The notes under the pieces were generated by a model that saw only the letters and a list, made by a program, of their open reading frames with translations, was not told the DNA's origin and did no database searches. From Rhizosaccharibacter radicis (GTDB lineage: Bacteria; Pseudomonadota; Alphaproteobacteria; Acetobacterales; Acetobacteraceae), in contig JAMZEJ010000010.1 of assembly GCA_024508355.1 (NCBI GenBank), forward strand, positions 1 through 64,000: a stretch of DNA of 64,000 nt, in the 5' to 3' direction. Below, one piece after another: positions 25,161-33,801 of the stretch. How positions within the stretch are numbered: the first letter of the stretch is position 1; each line of letters begins with the position of its first letter. A program made the translations under genes and the position numbers.

Positions 25161-26929
25161 GAATTGCCTTCCTTCTGGGCGGCGAGGGTCGCAGCGCCGA
25201 GCTCGACCGGCACGCGTGGACGGCCTGCCCGCGGCACCGCGATCTTGGTGCCATGGGACGTCCTGCGCACCGGCAGGGCGCCGCCGAGGCGCGCGATCTG
25301 CTCCTCGATGGCGGCGAGCGCGGCGCGGTCGCTCTTGCGCCGCGTGAGGGCGTCATGCACCTCGGCGCCGATGATCGCCTCGACCGCGGTGTAGTTGGGG
25401 ATCGGCGGACGCGGCCAGCCATCGATCATGTTCCGGCTCGCGACCTTCTCGACGAAGCCCACGATGGGCGAGGACTGCATCACCTCGGGGTCGGAAACGA
25501 CGCTGAAGCGCGGCAGGAACGGGAAGCCGCTCTTGACGTGGCTGCGCACCGAATCCGGCGCCATCATCCAGGCCATCGCTTCCACCGCGAGCCGGACCTG
25601 GTCCTGCGGCAGATTGACGGGGATCGTCAGGACGAAGCCGCCCAGCGGCGCCGTGCTGCAGCCATGCGGGCCGGCCGGATGCGGAAGATAGGTGACCCGC
25701 CGCTTGACGCGAGACCTCGTGTCGTACTCGAAGCGCGCGCAGCGCATGCTCCAGCAGTACGTCATGGCCGCGTCGCCGCGCAGGAAGATGTCGAAGCTCG
25801 ACTCCCAGTCGAGCGCCGTCACGTCGGGCGGCGAGATCTCCACCATGCGGTGCATGTAGTCGAGCACCCGCAGCCCGGCCTCGACCGGGAGGTGCGGCAC
25901 GGCGTCCGGGTCCCCCGCATGGCTGCGCGGCACCAGGTACTCCCCGCAATCGGCCAGCAGGAAAAGGAAGGACGCCGCGACCGGCATGCCACGGGCGGCG
26001 TTCCAGGTGATGCCGTAGCGGCCATGGCTGGGCGCGTGCAGGTGGCGGCCGACATCGATCACCTGGTCGAAGCTCGTCGGTGCCGGGAGCCCGGCTTCCG
26101 CCAGCAGGTCGCGCCGCACCGCCAGCGTCTCGATCGTGCAATAGATGGGGATGCCGTACTGGCGACCGCCATACGAGCCGGCGGCCCAAAAACTGTCGTG
26201 GAAATCGGCCGGGTCGAGCCCAAGCGAGGACAGCTCATCCTCGATCGGCCGGATGAGTCCCTTGCTCGCGAACTCGCCGATCCAGGGGATGTTGAGCGCG
26301 GTCAGGTGATACCGGGAAACCGGCTGCTGCGCGTTGTCGAGCGTCAGCCGATACAGCTGCGGCAGGCGTGCCAGCTCCACGTCCTGGCGGCTGCCGAAAT
26401 CGTGACGGAAGTCGCCCCACAGGTTCTGCATCGCGGTGAAGTAGTTGTCGTCGGCGAGCAGGAACCGCATGTCGGTCCGCCGCCCTTCGCGCGCCATCGA
26501 GGGCGGCCGCTGCACCACGCTCGCCGGCGGCGCCCCGAAATAGTAGCTGTCCGGGGCTTCCGAGTCGTCGCGGCGTCCGAACGTCGCCGCCAGCACCGTC
26601 TTGATCTTCTTCAGATACGCGTCGAAATCCTGCCGCAGCTGGAGGCTCGGCTTCAACGCGAAGGACTTGCCGGTCCGGCTCCGCTCGACGCGCAGGATCG
26701 TCTTCTGCGCAATCATCTCGTCGATGCGGCGCATCGACGTCGTGTAGGGGGCGTAGCCGGCCTGGGCCAGCGCGGACACGGTCACCAGCTCGCCGCGGAT
26801 CTCCGCCTGCACCAGATGCGCCACGAGCAGCATGGTGAGGTCGCCGGAGGACCGGGGAAACAGCTCCGTCCAGGGGGCGCGGAGCTGGTCCAGGAAGTCC
26901 AGGAGCCGCAGGCGTTCCAGGTCGTTCAC
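25148..26929 (-). CDS. Winged-helix domain fused to a family 1 solute-binding protein
   Basis: The 593-residue protein has no signal peptide. Residues 1-120 resemble a MarR-like winged helix (HLVQAEIRGELVTVSALAQA, MRRIDEMIAQKTILRVERSR) followed by a helical linker. Residues about 155-530 match extracellular sugar-binding proteins of ABC importers (SRYHLTALNIPWIGEFASKG, WAAGSYGGRQYGIPIYCTIE, then MAWMMAPDSVRSHVKSGFPF). A binding protein that stays in the cytoplasm attached to a DNA-binding domain should act as a ligand-responsive regulator, much as LacI proteins derive from another binding-protein class. It starts 11 bases after the preceding stop and overlaps the next gene. The DNA-binding assignment is by pattern only; the solute-binding part is clear. 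Confidence 0.7.
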   Translation of the reverse strand: MNDLERLRLLDFLDQLRAPWTELFPRSSGDLTMLLVAHLVQAEIRGELVTVSALAQAGYAPYTTSMRRIDEMIAQKTILRVERSRTGKSFALKPSLQLRQDFDAYLKKIKTVLAATFGRRDDSEAPDSYYFGAPPASVVQRPPSMAREGRRTDMRFLLADDNYFTAMQNLWGDFRHDFGSRQDVELARLPQLYRLTLDNAQQPVSRYHLTALNIPWIGEFASKGLIRPIEDELSSLGLDPADFHDSFWAAGSYGGRQYGIPIYCTIETLAVRRDLLAEAGLPAPTSFDQVIDVGRHLHAPSHGRYGITWNAARGMPVAASFLFLLADCGEYLVPRSHAGDPDAVPHLPVEAGLRVLDYMHRMVEISPPDVTALDWESSFDIFLRGDAAMTYCWSMRCARFEYDTRSRVKRRVTYLPHPAGPHGCSTAPLGGFVLTIPVNLPQDQVRLAVEAMAWMMAPDSVRSHVKSGFPFLPRFSVVSDPEVMQSSPIVGFVEKVASRNMIDGWPRPPIPNYTAVEAIIGAEVHDALTRRKSDRAALAAIEEQIARLGGALPVRRTSHGTKIAVPRAGRPRVPVELGAATLAAQKEGNSWNR

Positions 26930-26940
26930 GGCGGCCAGAC

Positions 26941-27864
26941 CTACTCGGCGGAACGTGCCACGCGTGCGGGCTGCGCCTGAAGCAGGCCGGCCTGCGCCTC
27001 GTGCGGCTCCAGCAGCGCGAAGAAGTCCTTCTCGCCCAGGCCCTGGGCGGCAGCGGCCTCATATTGCTGCCGGATCAGCGCCGTCAGGAAAACCGGCGCC
27101 GACACGTCGCGCGCCGTATCCAGGATCAGGTCGAAATCCTTGATCATCTGGTGAACGGTGAAGGCCGGCGAGAAATCCCGCCGCTGCAGCATCTCGCGCT
27201 TGTAGGCGATCAGCGGCGACGCCACGGCGCTCTCGTTGAGAACCTCCAGCATCTGCCCGATGTCGAGGTCGCCTTTCTCGCCGAACACGAGCGCCTCGGC
27301 CAGCATGGAGGAGGTCGCGCCGACGAGCATGTTGATCACGAGCTTCAATGTCCGGGCTTCCTCCCGCGGGCCCAGAAAGAAGAAGCGCGTGGCGAACCGT
27401 TCCATGATCGGCTTCGCGCGCGAGAAGCCCGCACGATCGCCGGACGCCAGCACCGTCAGCTTCCCTGCTTCCGCGAGCGCCGTGCTTCCGGAGATCGGCG
27501 CACGCACGTAGGCGGCGCCGGTTTCGGCCAACGCCACGGCGACCTCGGCGGAAACGGACGGCGACACGGTGCTCGTTTCGACCAGAACCTGCCCAGGCCG
27601 CAGCCGGGCGGCCAAGCCTCCACTTCCGAGCATCACGTCGCGCAGCACCTGATCGTTGGGCAGCGACACGAACACGATGTCTGCCGCCTCCGCTATGTCG
27701 GCCGGATCGGCTGCCAAACGCGCACCACGGTCCAGCAACGGCGCGCACGCGTCGCGCACCACGTCATGGACCAGGGCGGCCTTCGCGCCCTCCAGAGCGC
27801 GCGACGCCATCGGCAGGCCCATCTTGCCGACGCCGATCCATCCGAGCGTTTCGCCTTGGGTCAT
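26941..27864 (-). CDS. NAD(P)-dependent beta-hydroxyacid dehydrogenase (3-hydroxyisobutyrate dehydrogenase-like)
   Basis: The 307-residue enzyme has the N-terminal motif GWIGVGKMGLPMASRALEGA, the conserved substrate block APISGSTALAEAGKLTVLAS, and the catalytic lysine helix LKLVINMLVGATSSMLAEAL, all standard for the family that includes 3-hydroxyisobutyrate, tartronate semialdehyde and 6-phosphogluconate dehydrogenases. Its ATG overlaps the stop of the dioxygenase gene (ATGA). It may act on a hydroxyacid side product or on a ring substituent; the substrate cannot be inferred. Confidence 0.83.
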   Translation of the reverse strand: MTQGETLGWIGVGKMGLPMASRALEGAKAALVHDVVRDACAPLLDRGARLAADPADIAEAADIVFVSLPNDQVLRDVMLGSGGLAARLRPGQVLVETSTVSPSVSAEVAVALAETGAAYVRAPISGSTALAEAGKLTVLASGDRAGFSRAKPIMERFATRFFFLGPREEARTLKLVINMLVGATSSMLAEALVFGEKGDLDIGQMLEVLNESAVASPLIAYKREMLQRRDFSPAFTVHQMIKDFDLILDTARDVSAPVFLTALIRQQYEAAAAQGLGEKDFFALLEPHEAQAGLLQAQPARVARSAE

Positions 27865-28793
27865 GTGCGGACCTCCTCGCGGGCTGCAGGCTGGGTCGTG
27901 GGCTTCAAGGACGCGGCGCCGGACACGGGCGCGAGCCGGATGGTGACCTCCACCTCGTGATGACGCGCCGGCAGCCCTCTGGCCGCCCCCAGCGCCGCAT
28001 CGTCCACCTCGCGGAACGGCAGCACCAGCGCATCCTTGACGCCGAACACCGCATCGCTCTCAAGGAACGGGTCGCCCTCGACGAAGATGTGCGTCGTCAG
28101 GCTCTCGTAGCCGGGCGCGGACACGATGAAGTGGATGTGGGCCGGACGCATCGGGTGGCGCTTCAACGCCGCCAGCATCCGTCCGACCGGTCCGTCGCTC
28201 GGGATGGGGTACGAGGCCGGCACGATGCTCCTGAACCGGAAGGTTCCGTCCACGCCGGTTTCGAACACCCCGCGAAGGTTCATGTCCGGCTGTGCCGGGT
28301 CCTGCGTGTCGTAGAAGCCGTCCTCCGAGGTTTGCCAGACATCGAGCCTGGCGTTCTCGATCGGCCGCCCGGAGGGATCACGAACGCTGCCGAACACCGC
28401 CAGCGGATCGCCCTTGCCGTCCCTGGAGATGGTTTCTCCCATCTGCATGACGGGCGCCCCGGCGACATGGAAGGGACCGAGCACGGTGGACGGGGTGGCG
28501 TCGTCCGCGTGGCGATGGTTGATCGCGTCGACCAGCATCGAGACGCCGAGGGTATCCGACAACAGGATGAACTCCTGCCGGCGGTCCGAGCAGATCTGCC
28601 CCGTCGCGGTGAGGAACTCGATGGCCGCGAGCCATTCGGCCTGCGTCAGCTGCAGTTCGCGCACGGCATCGTGGAGGTGGCGGACCAGCACCTCCATGAT
28701 GTGTCGCAGCCGCGGGTCGGGACACCCGGCATTGCGCGCGATCACGATGTCCGTAGCGCTGAGCTCGTTGAAATCCATGTGGTCTGCCGGCAT
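27861..28793 (-). CDS. Hydroxyquinol 1,2-dioxygenase (intradiol)
   Basis: The 310-residue protein has an N-terminal helical dimerisation domain of catechol 1,2-dioxygenase type (residues 1-95), then PSTVLGPFHVAGAP and the beta-sandwich. The non-haem Fe(III) ligands are visible as Tyr161 (GFYDTQDP), Tyr195 (SYPIP) and His219/His221 (RPAHIHF). It should cleave hydroxyquinol (1,2,4-trihydroxybenzene) between the vicinal hydroxyls to maleylacetate. The adjacent maleylacetate reductase gene supports hydroxyquinol rather than plain or chlorinated catechol, because no muconate cycloisomerase gene is present. It lies 23 bases after that gene in the same operon. Confidence 0.88.
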   Translation of the reverse strand: MPADHMDFNELSATDIVIARNAGCPDPRLRHIMEVLVRHLHDAVRELQLTQAEWLAAIEFLTATGQICSDRRQEFILLSDTLGVSMLVDAINHRHADDATPSTVLGPFHVAGAPVMQMGETISRDGKGDPLAVFGSVRDPSGRPIENARLDVWQTSEDGFYDTQDPAQPDMNLRGVFETGVDGTFRFRSIVPASYPIPSDGPVGRMLAALKRHPMRPAHIHFIVSAPGYESLTTHIFVEGDPFLESDAVFGVKDALVLPFREVDDAALGAARGLPARHHEVEVTIRLAPVSGAASLKPTTQPAAREEVRT

Positions 28794-28816
28794 GGCGTCG
28801 TTCCTGGTCTGCGGCC

Positions 28817-29914
28817 CTAGTTCCCGACCCCGGACGCCGTGGCGGCTTCGGTCTGGCGCGGGGTACGGCCATGCAAGGCGTCATCGAGCAAGCTCCGGAT
28901 CGCCTGACGGACGAGCGGCCTCGGGTTCGGGTAGGAGCGTTCGGTCGCGAGCTGGGCGGCACGGTCAAGATCGGACTCCCGCAATCCCAGCGTGCCGAGC
29001 GATGCGGGCGCGCCGAGGCGACGGCCGAGCTCGTGGAGCGCCACCGCGGGATCGCTTGATCCGAGCTGCCTCCGGAGAACCGCCATCGCGTCGGGCGCGG
29101 CCGAAGCGTTGTAGGCCACCGCATAGGGCAGAACCACGGCGTGGGTCGGCGCGTGCGGCAGGTCGAAGCTGCCGCCGAGGGTATGGCAAAGCTTGTGGTG
29201 CAGCCCCATCCCGACGGTACCGAGGCACACGCCGCAAAGCCAGGCGCCGTAAAGGGCCTGCGCCCGCGCGTGCCGGTCGCCGGGTGCGGCCAGCACCGCC
29301 GGCAGGGCCGCGACCATCGCCCCGATCGCCGCCTCGGCCATGAGCGAGATCACGGGATTGCCGTCGGGTGCATAGAGCGCCTCGACGGCGTGGGCCACGG
29401 CGTTCAGCCCGCTGGTCGCGGACAACGCCGCAGGCAGCCCGAGCGTGAGGTCGACATCGTAGATCGTGGTTTCGGGCAGCACCTTGTCGGACCGCTGCGT
29501 GCGCTTCTCGCCGTTCGACGTTTCCCCGAGGATCGGCGTCATCTCGGACCCGGCATAGGTCGTCGGAACGGCGATCTGCGGCAGGTCCGTGCGCAGGGCA
29601 ATGGCCTTGCTGAGCCCCGTGGTCGAGCCGCCGCCCAGGCAGATCAGCCCGTCGGACTTCCATTCCGCGACCGCGGCCAGCGCCGCTTCCGTGACGTCCA
29701 CGGGCGTGTGCATCGTGGCGCGGAAGAACCCGCCAGCTCCCAGCGTGTCGAGTCGCGCGATCAGAGCTTCCGCATCTGCCCGCTGTTCGGGCGTGGACAG
29801 CACCATGGGCCGGCGCATGCCGAGCCTTTCGGCCTCCTCGGGCAGACGTTCCAGCGTTCCGTGGCCGAACAGGACACGCATGGGCAGGCCGCCGAAGACG
29901 AATTCTTTCTGCAT
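28817..29914 (-). CDS. Maleylacetate reductase
   Basis: The 365-residue iron-alcohol-dehydrogenase-fold protein has VLFGHGTLERLPEEAERLG, the dinucleotide motif LICLGGGSTTGLSKAIALRT, TYAGSEMTPILGETSNGEKR, a signature of maleylacetate reductases, and a GMGLHHKLCHTLGGSFDLPH stretch. It reduces maleylacetate to 3-oxoadipate with NAD(P)H. The ATG at 29914 (MQKEFVFGG) was chosen where homology begins. It is the first gene of the minus-strand operon and shares a 254-base intergenic region with the divergent ABC-transporter operon. Confidence 0.92.
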   Translation of the reverse strand: MQKEFVFGGLPMRVLFGHGTLERLPEEAERLGMRRPMVLSTPEQRADAEALIARLDTLGAGGFFRATMHTPVDVTEAALAAVAEWKSDGLICLGGGSTTGLSKAIALRTDLPQIAVPTTYAGSEMTPILGETSNGEKRTQRSDKVLPETTIYDVDLTLGLPAALSATSGLNAVAHAVEALYAPDGNPVISLMAEAAIGAMVAALPAVLAAPGDRHARAQALYGAWLCGVCLGTVGMGLHHKLCHTLGGSFDLPHAPTHAVVLPYAVAYNASAAPDAMAVLRRQLGSSDPAVALHELGRRLGAPASLGTLGLRESDLDRAAQLATERSYPNPRPLVRQAIRSLLDDALHGRTPRQTEAATASGVGN

Positions 29915-30168
29915 GTCGCCCTCTGTTCCATGACAAGGGTCGGCAATGCGCGCGGCTACCTGCAGCTCGTCGCGCCACCTCCCGGCGAAACCGACGATAG
30001 GGAGAAGCGAAATCACCGGGCAGAAGAAAAATGTCCGATACGGATAATTTAGCTGTTTTGGGACCAGAACCCACTTCCTACGGTAACTCCGACAAGCCGA
30101 TCCCAAGAAGTCGGCTGCTCACAGGCCAGTGCACACAGAGGCACCGGAAATGCAGGGAGGATAACAGC
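29915..30168. promoter_or_regulatory. Divergent promoter region between the hydroxyquinol operon and the first ABC operon
   Basis: No gene fits in these 254 bases. The middle (about 30020-30060) is AT-rich and includes an inverted repeat TCCG-ATA-CGGA at 30034-30044, a possible site for the IclR regulator or the winged-helix fusion protein. The right end carries AGGGAGG (30154-30160) as ribosome-binding site for the binding-protein gene. Both operons probably start here and may be switched together. Confidence 0.5.
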
Positions 30169-31302
30169 GTGGCCAAGCGACTGCCTTTGCTTTGCTGCAT
30201 TGCAGCATATTGCGTCGGTGCGCATCAGGCATTTGCGCGGGGCTATGAGGGCGCACCGCGGACCGAGCTGTTCAATCCCGCCCTGACCAGCTGCATCCGC
30301 GACACCGCGACCTACAAGAAGGCGCCGCCCTACGTCATCGGGTTCAGCAATGCCGGCCTCGGCGACAGCTGGCGCGTGGTCGCGCTGGACGAGATCAAGC
30401 AGGGCGCGCAGGACCACAAGGACGTCATCAAGAAGCTGATCATCACCGATGCCGGGCACGACGACGCCAAGCAGGTGTCCGACGTCCAGGACCTCGTGTC
30501 GCAGGGCGTGGACCTGCTGATCGTCAGCGCGAACACCGAGAAGGCGCTCGATCCCGTCGTCACCCGCGCGATGAAGCGCGGCATCCCGGTGATCATGCTG
30601 GACCGCCGCATCGCGTCCGACCACTTCGTCACCTACGTGAACGCGTCGGATCCGATGATGGGCCGGCTCTGGGCGCAGTGGATCGTGGAGAAGCTGCACG
30701 GCAAGGGCAACATCGTGATCCTGGCCGGACAGGCGGGATCAAGCCCGAGCGAGAACCGGATGAACCCGGCGCTGGAGATCTTTAAGCAGTATCCGGACAT
30801 CCACATCCTGGACACCGTATATTCCGATTGGAGCCCGGTGAAGGCCAAGCAGGTCATGCAGGCGGTGATCGCCAAGTATGGCCACTCCATCAACGCGGTC
30901 TGGTCGGCACACGGGCTGCAGGTGCCGGGCTCGATCGAGGCGTTCCGCGAGGCCGGCTTCAAGCCTGGCGAGATTCCGATGCACACTACGGCCGACGTGA
31001 ACGGCCCGTTGAAGATGGCCGTGCAGTACAAGGTGCCGATGCTGGAGGTCGGCGATCCGCCCGCACAGTACCGCTTGGCGATCGGCGTCGCACTCAAGGT
31101 ACTGTCCGGCGCGCCGGTTCCCTGCGTCGTGACGGTGAACTCGCAGATCGCCGTCACCCCGGGCGACGAGACGCCGTCGGTCAAGGGCGACCTGCCCTTC
31201 AAGGACATGATCGTGCCCAACGGGGCGGACGACATGCTGATCACCAACGATCTCGGTCCCGACTACACCCCGTCGACGGCCCACATCGAGTATCCGCATT
31301 AA
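30169..31302 (+). CDS. ABC transporter substrate-binding protein (RbsB-like, sugar/polyol type)
   Basis: This periplasmic-binding-protein-1 family lipoprotein or secreted protein of about 377 residues begins with a short basic start and hydrophobic signal (RLPLLCCIAAYCVGAHQAFA). Its mature part has YVIGFSNAGLGDSWRVVALD, VDLLIVSANTEKALDPVVTR and GKGNIVILAGQAGSSPSENR, typical of ribose/inositol/galactose binders. The GTG start at 30169 is fixed by AGGGAGG eight bases upstream. It is followed by an ATPase and two permease genes. The ligand is not predictable, but the cluster suggests a polyhydroxylated ring or a sugar conjugate. Confidence 0.9.
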   Translation: MAKRLPLLCCIAAYCVGAHQAFARGYEGAPRTELFNPALTSCIRDTATYKKAPPYVIGFSNAGLGDSWRVVALDEIKQGAQDHKDVIKKLIITDAGHDDAKQVSDVQDLVSQGVDLLIVSANTEKALDPVVTRAMKRGIPVIMLDRRIASDHFVTYVNASDPMMGRLWAQWIVEKLHGKGNIVILAGQAGSSPSENRMNPALEIFKQYPDIHILDTVYSDWSPVKAKQVMQAVIAKYGHSINAVWSAHGLQVPGSIEAFREAGFKPGEIPMHTTADVNGPLKMAVQYKVPMLEVGDPPAQYRLAIGVALKVLSGAPVPCVVTVNSQIAVTPGDETPSVKGDLPFKDMIVPNGADDMLITNDLGPDYTPSTAHIEYPH

Positions 31303-31313
31303 CGGAGGGTGCG

Positions 31314-32813
31314 ATGCTGCTCGTGTCCGGCGTCAGCAAGAGCTTCCCAGGCGTCAGAGCCCTTTCCGACATGCAGCTCGAGGTCCGCGAAGGCGAGATC
31401 CACGCGCTTGTCGGCGAGAACGGCGCCGGGAAGTCCACGCTCACCAAGATCATCGCCGGCGTCCAGCCGCCGGACACGGGAGAGTTGCGGCTCGACGGCA
31501 AGCCCGTCCACTGGAGTGGCCCTGCCGCCGCGAAGGCCGCCGGCATCCACGTGATCTATCAGGAGTTCGTGCTGTTTCCCCACCTCTCGGTGGCGGAGAA
31601 CATCTTCGTCGGCGCGATGCCGCGCACGCGGCTGGGCCTCCTCGATCATGCGGCGGCCGAGCGCTCCGCCGCAGCCCTGATGGCACGGCTCGGCGTGTCC
31701 ATCGACCCGCGCCGGCCGGCGAGCGAGCTCTCGGTGGCTGACCAGCAGATGGTGGAGATCGCCAAGGCGCTGGTGGAACGCCCGAAGCTGCTGATCCTCG
31801 ACGAGCCCACCGCCGTTATCGCCGGCAAGGAGGTCGAGGCGCTGTTCGAGCGGCTGCGGCGGCTGCGCGACGAGGGCGTCGCCATCATCTACATCTCGCA
31901 CAGGCTCGAGGAGATCTTCGAGATCTGCGACCGGGTCACCGTCGTGAAGGACGGGCAGTGGGTCGCCACGACGCCCGTTTCCGAGGTGACCCGCGACCGG
32001 CTCGTTTCCTTGATGGTAGGACGCGACGTCGCCCAGCTGTTTCCGCCCCGTCCCGCCGGCCTCGACGCCGCGACCGCGCCGGTGGTCCTGCGGGCGGAGA
32101 ACGTACGTGTCGGCCACCGGGTCCGCGGCGTCTCGCTCGAGCTGCGCGGCGGGCTGATCACCGGTCTCGCGGGCATGGTCGGCGCCGGGCGGTCCGAGCT
32201 GGCGATGGCGCTGTTCGGCGGCCTGTCGATGGACGGGGGCAGCGTCACCATCGGCGGCGCGACCTACACGCGCATGATCCCCGCCAGGGCGATCGCGCTC
32301 GGGATGGGCTTCGTCACGGAGGACCGCAAAAGCGAAGGCCTGGCCATGCTCCAGGACGTCGGCGCCAACATCTCCGCCGCGACCCTGCACGACGTGACGT
32401 CCGGCCCGTTCCTGGACCGCGCCCGCGAGCGAACCATGGCGCAGGCCGACATCGCCGGATACCGGATCGCCTGCCGCGGTCCCGGCAATGCCGTGTCGAC
32501 CATGTCCGGCGGCAACCAGCAGAAGGTGCTCATCGCACGATGGGCGCACACCTGCAGCCGCGTGCTGATCCTCGACGAACCGACCCGGGGGGTCGATGTC
32601 GGCGCCCGAACGGAGATCTATCGCATCATGCGCGAGATCGCCGCCCGCGGCGTCGCGATCCTGATGATCAGCTCGGAACTGCCCGAGATCGTCGGAATGT
32701 CCGACCGCCTCTACGTCATGCGCGAAGGGGTGCTCACCGGGCTGCTGGAGCGCGACGGGATCACCGAGGAGCGGGTCGTCGATCTGGCGACGCACGCACG
32801 CCAGGCAGCCTGA
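31314..32813 (+). CDS. Sugar ABC transporter ATP-binding protein (RbsA type, two ATPase domains)
   Basis: The 499-residue protein has two fused ATPase domains. Domain 1 carries Walker A GENGAGKST, the signature LSVADQQMVEIAKAL and Walker B LLILDEPTAV. Domain 2 has the usual degenerate Walker A GMVGAGRSEL, the signature MSGGNQQKVLIARW and Walker B VLILDEPTRGVD. It energises import through the two following permeases. The ATG at 31314 lies 11 bases after the binding-protein stop with GGAGG upstream. All key residues appear present. Confidence 0.93.
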   Translation: MLLVSGVSKSFPGVRALSDMQLEVREGEIHALVGENGAGKSTLTKIIAGVQPPDTGELRLDGKPVHWSGPAAAKAAGIHVIYQEFVLFPHLSVAENIFVGAMPRTRLGLLDHAAAERSAAALMARLGVSIDPRRPASELSVADQQMVEIAKALVERPKLLILDEPTAVIAGKEVEALFERLRRLRDEGVAIIYISHRLEEIFEICDRVTVVKDGQWVATTPVSEVTRDRLVSLMVGRDVAQLFPPRPAGLDAATAPVVLRAENVRVGHRVRGVSLELRGGLITGLAGMVGAGRSELAMALFGGLSMDGGSVTIGGATYTRMIPARAIALGMGFVTEDRKSEGLAMLQDVGANISAATLHDVTSGPFLDRARERTMAQADIAGYRIACRGPGNAVSTMSGGNQQKVLIARWAHTCSRVLILDEPTRGVDVGARTEIYRIMREIAARGVAILMISSELPEIVGMSDRLYVMREGVLTGLLERDGITEERVVDLATHARQAA

Positions 32814-32820
32814 AGGAAGG

Positions 32821-33801
32821 ATGTTCATGTCCTCCACCACGATATCCGGGAAACCGGCGGTTCGGCGTCCGCTCACACCCGCGACGGCCCGCTTCCTGAT
32901 GATCGGCATGCTCATGGCGATCATCGTGGCGATCGGCGCGCTCGTCGCCGACCGGTTCCTGCGGCCGGCCAACCTCGCCAACGTCTTCGAACAGGCGACG
33001 GATCTGGCGCTGGTCGCCCTCGGACAATCGCTCACCGTGCTCACGGGCGGCATCGACCTGTCGGTCGGCTCGCTCATCAGCCTGTTGTCGGTGCTGACCT
33101 CCGGCCTCATCGACGGCAACGGTGCGATGGTGCTGCCCGTCTGCGCGGGCGTGATCCTGCTCGGCGTCCTGGTGGGAACGCTCAACGGCTGCGGCGTCGT
33201 CCTGCTGAAGATCCATCCGCTGATCGTCACCCTCGGCATGGGCGCGGTGCTCCAGGGCGTCGCCCTGCTCTACACGCGCTCCCCGGTCGGCGGCATCCCC
33301 GACGGCTTCGACAGCATCGCCTATGGCCGCATCGGCGGCCTGTCGGTGGGCGGGATCGCCGTGCTGCTGATCTTCGTCGCCGTCGCCGTGCTGCTCCGCC
33401 GCACCGCCACCGGCCGTGCGATCTACGCCGTGGGAGACGACCGGCATGCCGCCACGCTGCTCGGCCTCAAGGTCAGGCGCGTGACGATCCTCGTCTACGC
33501 CGCGTCCGGATTGTTCAGCGCCCTGACCGCGATCTACCTCGTGGCCCGGTTCGGCTCCGGCCAGCCCTATACCGGCGCGGACTACACGCTGTCCTCCGTG
33601 ACGCCGGTCGTCGTGGGCGGCATCGTGCTCAGCGGCGGCCGCGGCAACGTGCTCGGCACGCTGCTCGGCGCCTACCTCCTGGCGCTGCTGAACAACCTCC
33701 TGAATTTCCTGCACGTCCCGACGCAGATCCAACTCGTCGCGGAGGGGCTGATCATCATGGCGGCCGTCGCGGTCCATGTTGAACGGGAGAAGCGGGCATG
33801 A
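32821..33801 (+). CDS. ABC transporter permease (RbsC type), first of a pair
   Basis: This 326-residue membrane protein has about eight to ten hydrophobic segments and the family blocks LGQSLTVLTGGIDLSVGSLI, HPLIVTLGMGAVLQGVALLY and GGIVLSGGRGNVLGTLLGAY. It starts seven bases after the ATPase stop and overlaps the next permease gene by four bases. It probably forms a heterodimeric channel with that protein. Confidence 0.9.
   Translation: MFMSSTTISGKPAVRRPLTPATARFLMIGMLMAIIVAIGALVADRFLRPANLANVFEQATDLALVALGQSLTVLTGGIDLSVGSLISLLSVLTSGLIDGNGAMVLPVCAGVILLGVLVGTLNGCGVVLLKIHPLIVTLGMGAVLQGVALLYTRSPVGGIPDGFDSIAYGRIGGLSVGGIAVLLIFVAVAVLLRRTATGRAIYAVGDDRHAATLLGLKVRRVTILVYAASGLFSALTAIYLVARFGSGQPYTGADYTLSSVTPVVVGGIVLSGGRGNVLGTLLGAYLLALLNNLLNFLHVPTQIQLVAEGLIIMAAVAVHVEREKRA

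Noticed and set aside
25253-26980. 575-residue plus-strand frame opposite the winged-helix/binding-protein fusion
   Set aside because: Low-complexity antisense translation; the minus-strand gene is operon-coupled at both ends and has recognisable domains.
31299-33239. 646-residue minus-strand open frame opposite the ABC ATPase and permease
   Set aside because: Composition is typical of antisense shadow frames in GC-rich DNA, and the plus strand has clear Walker and permease motifs.
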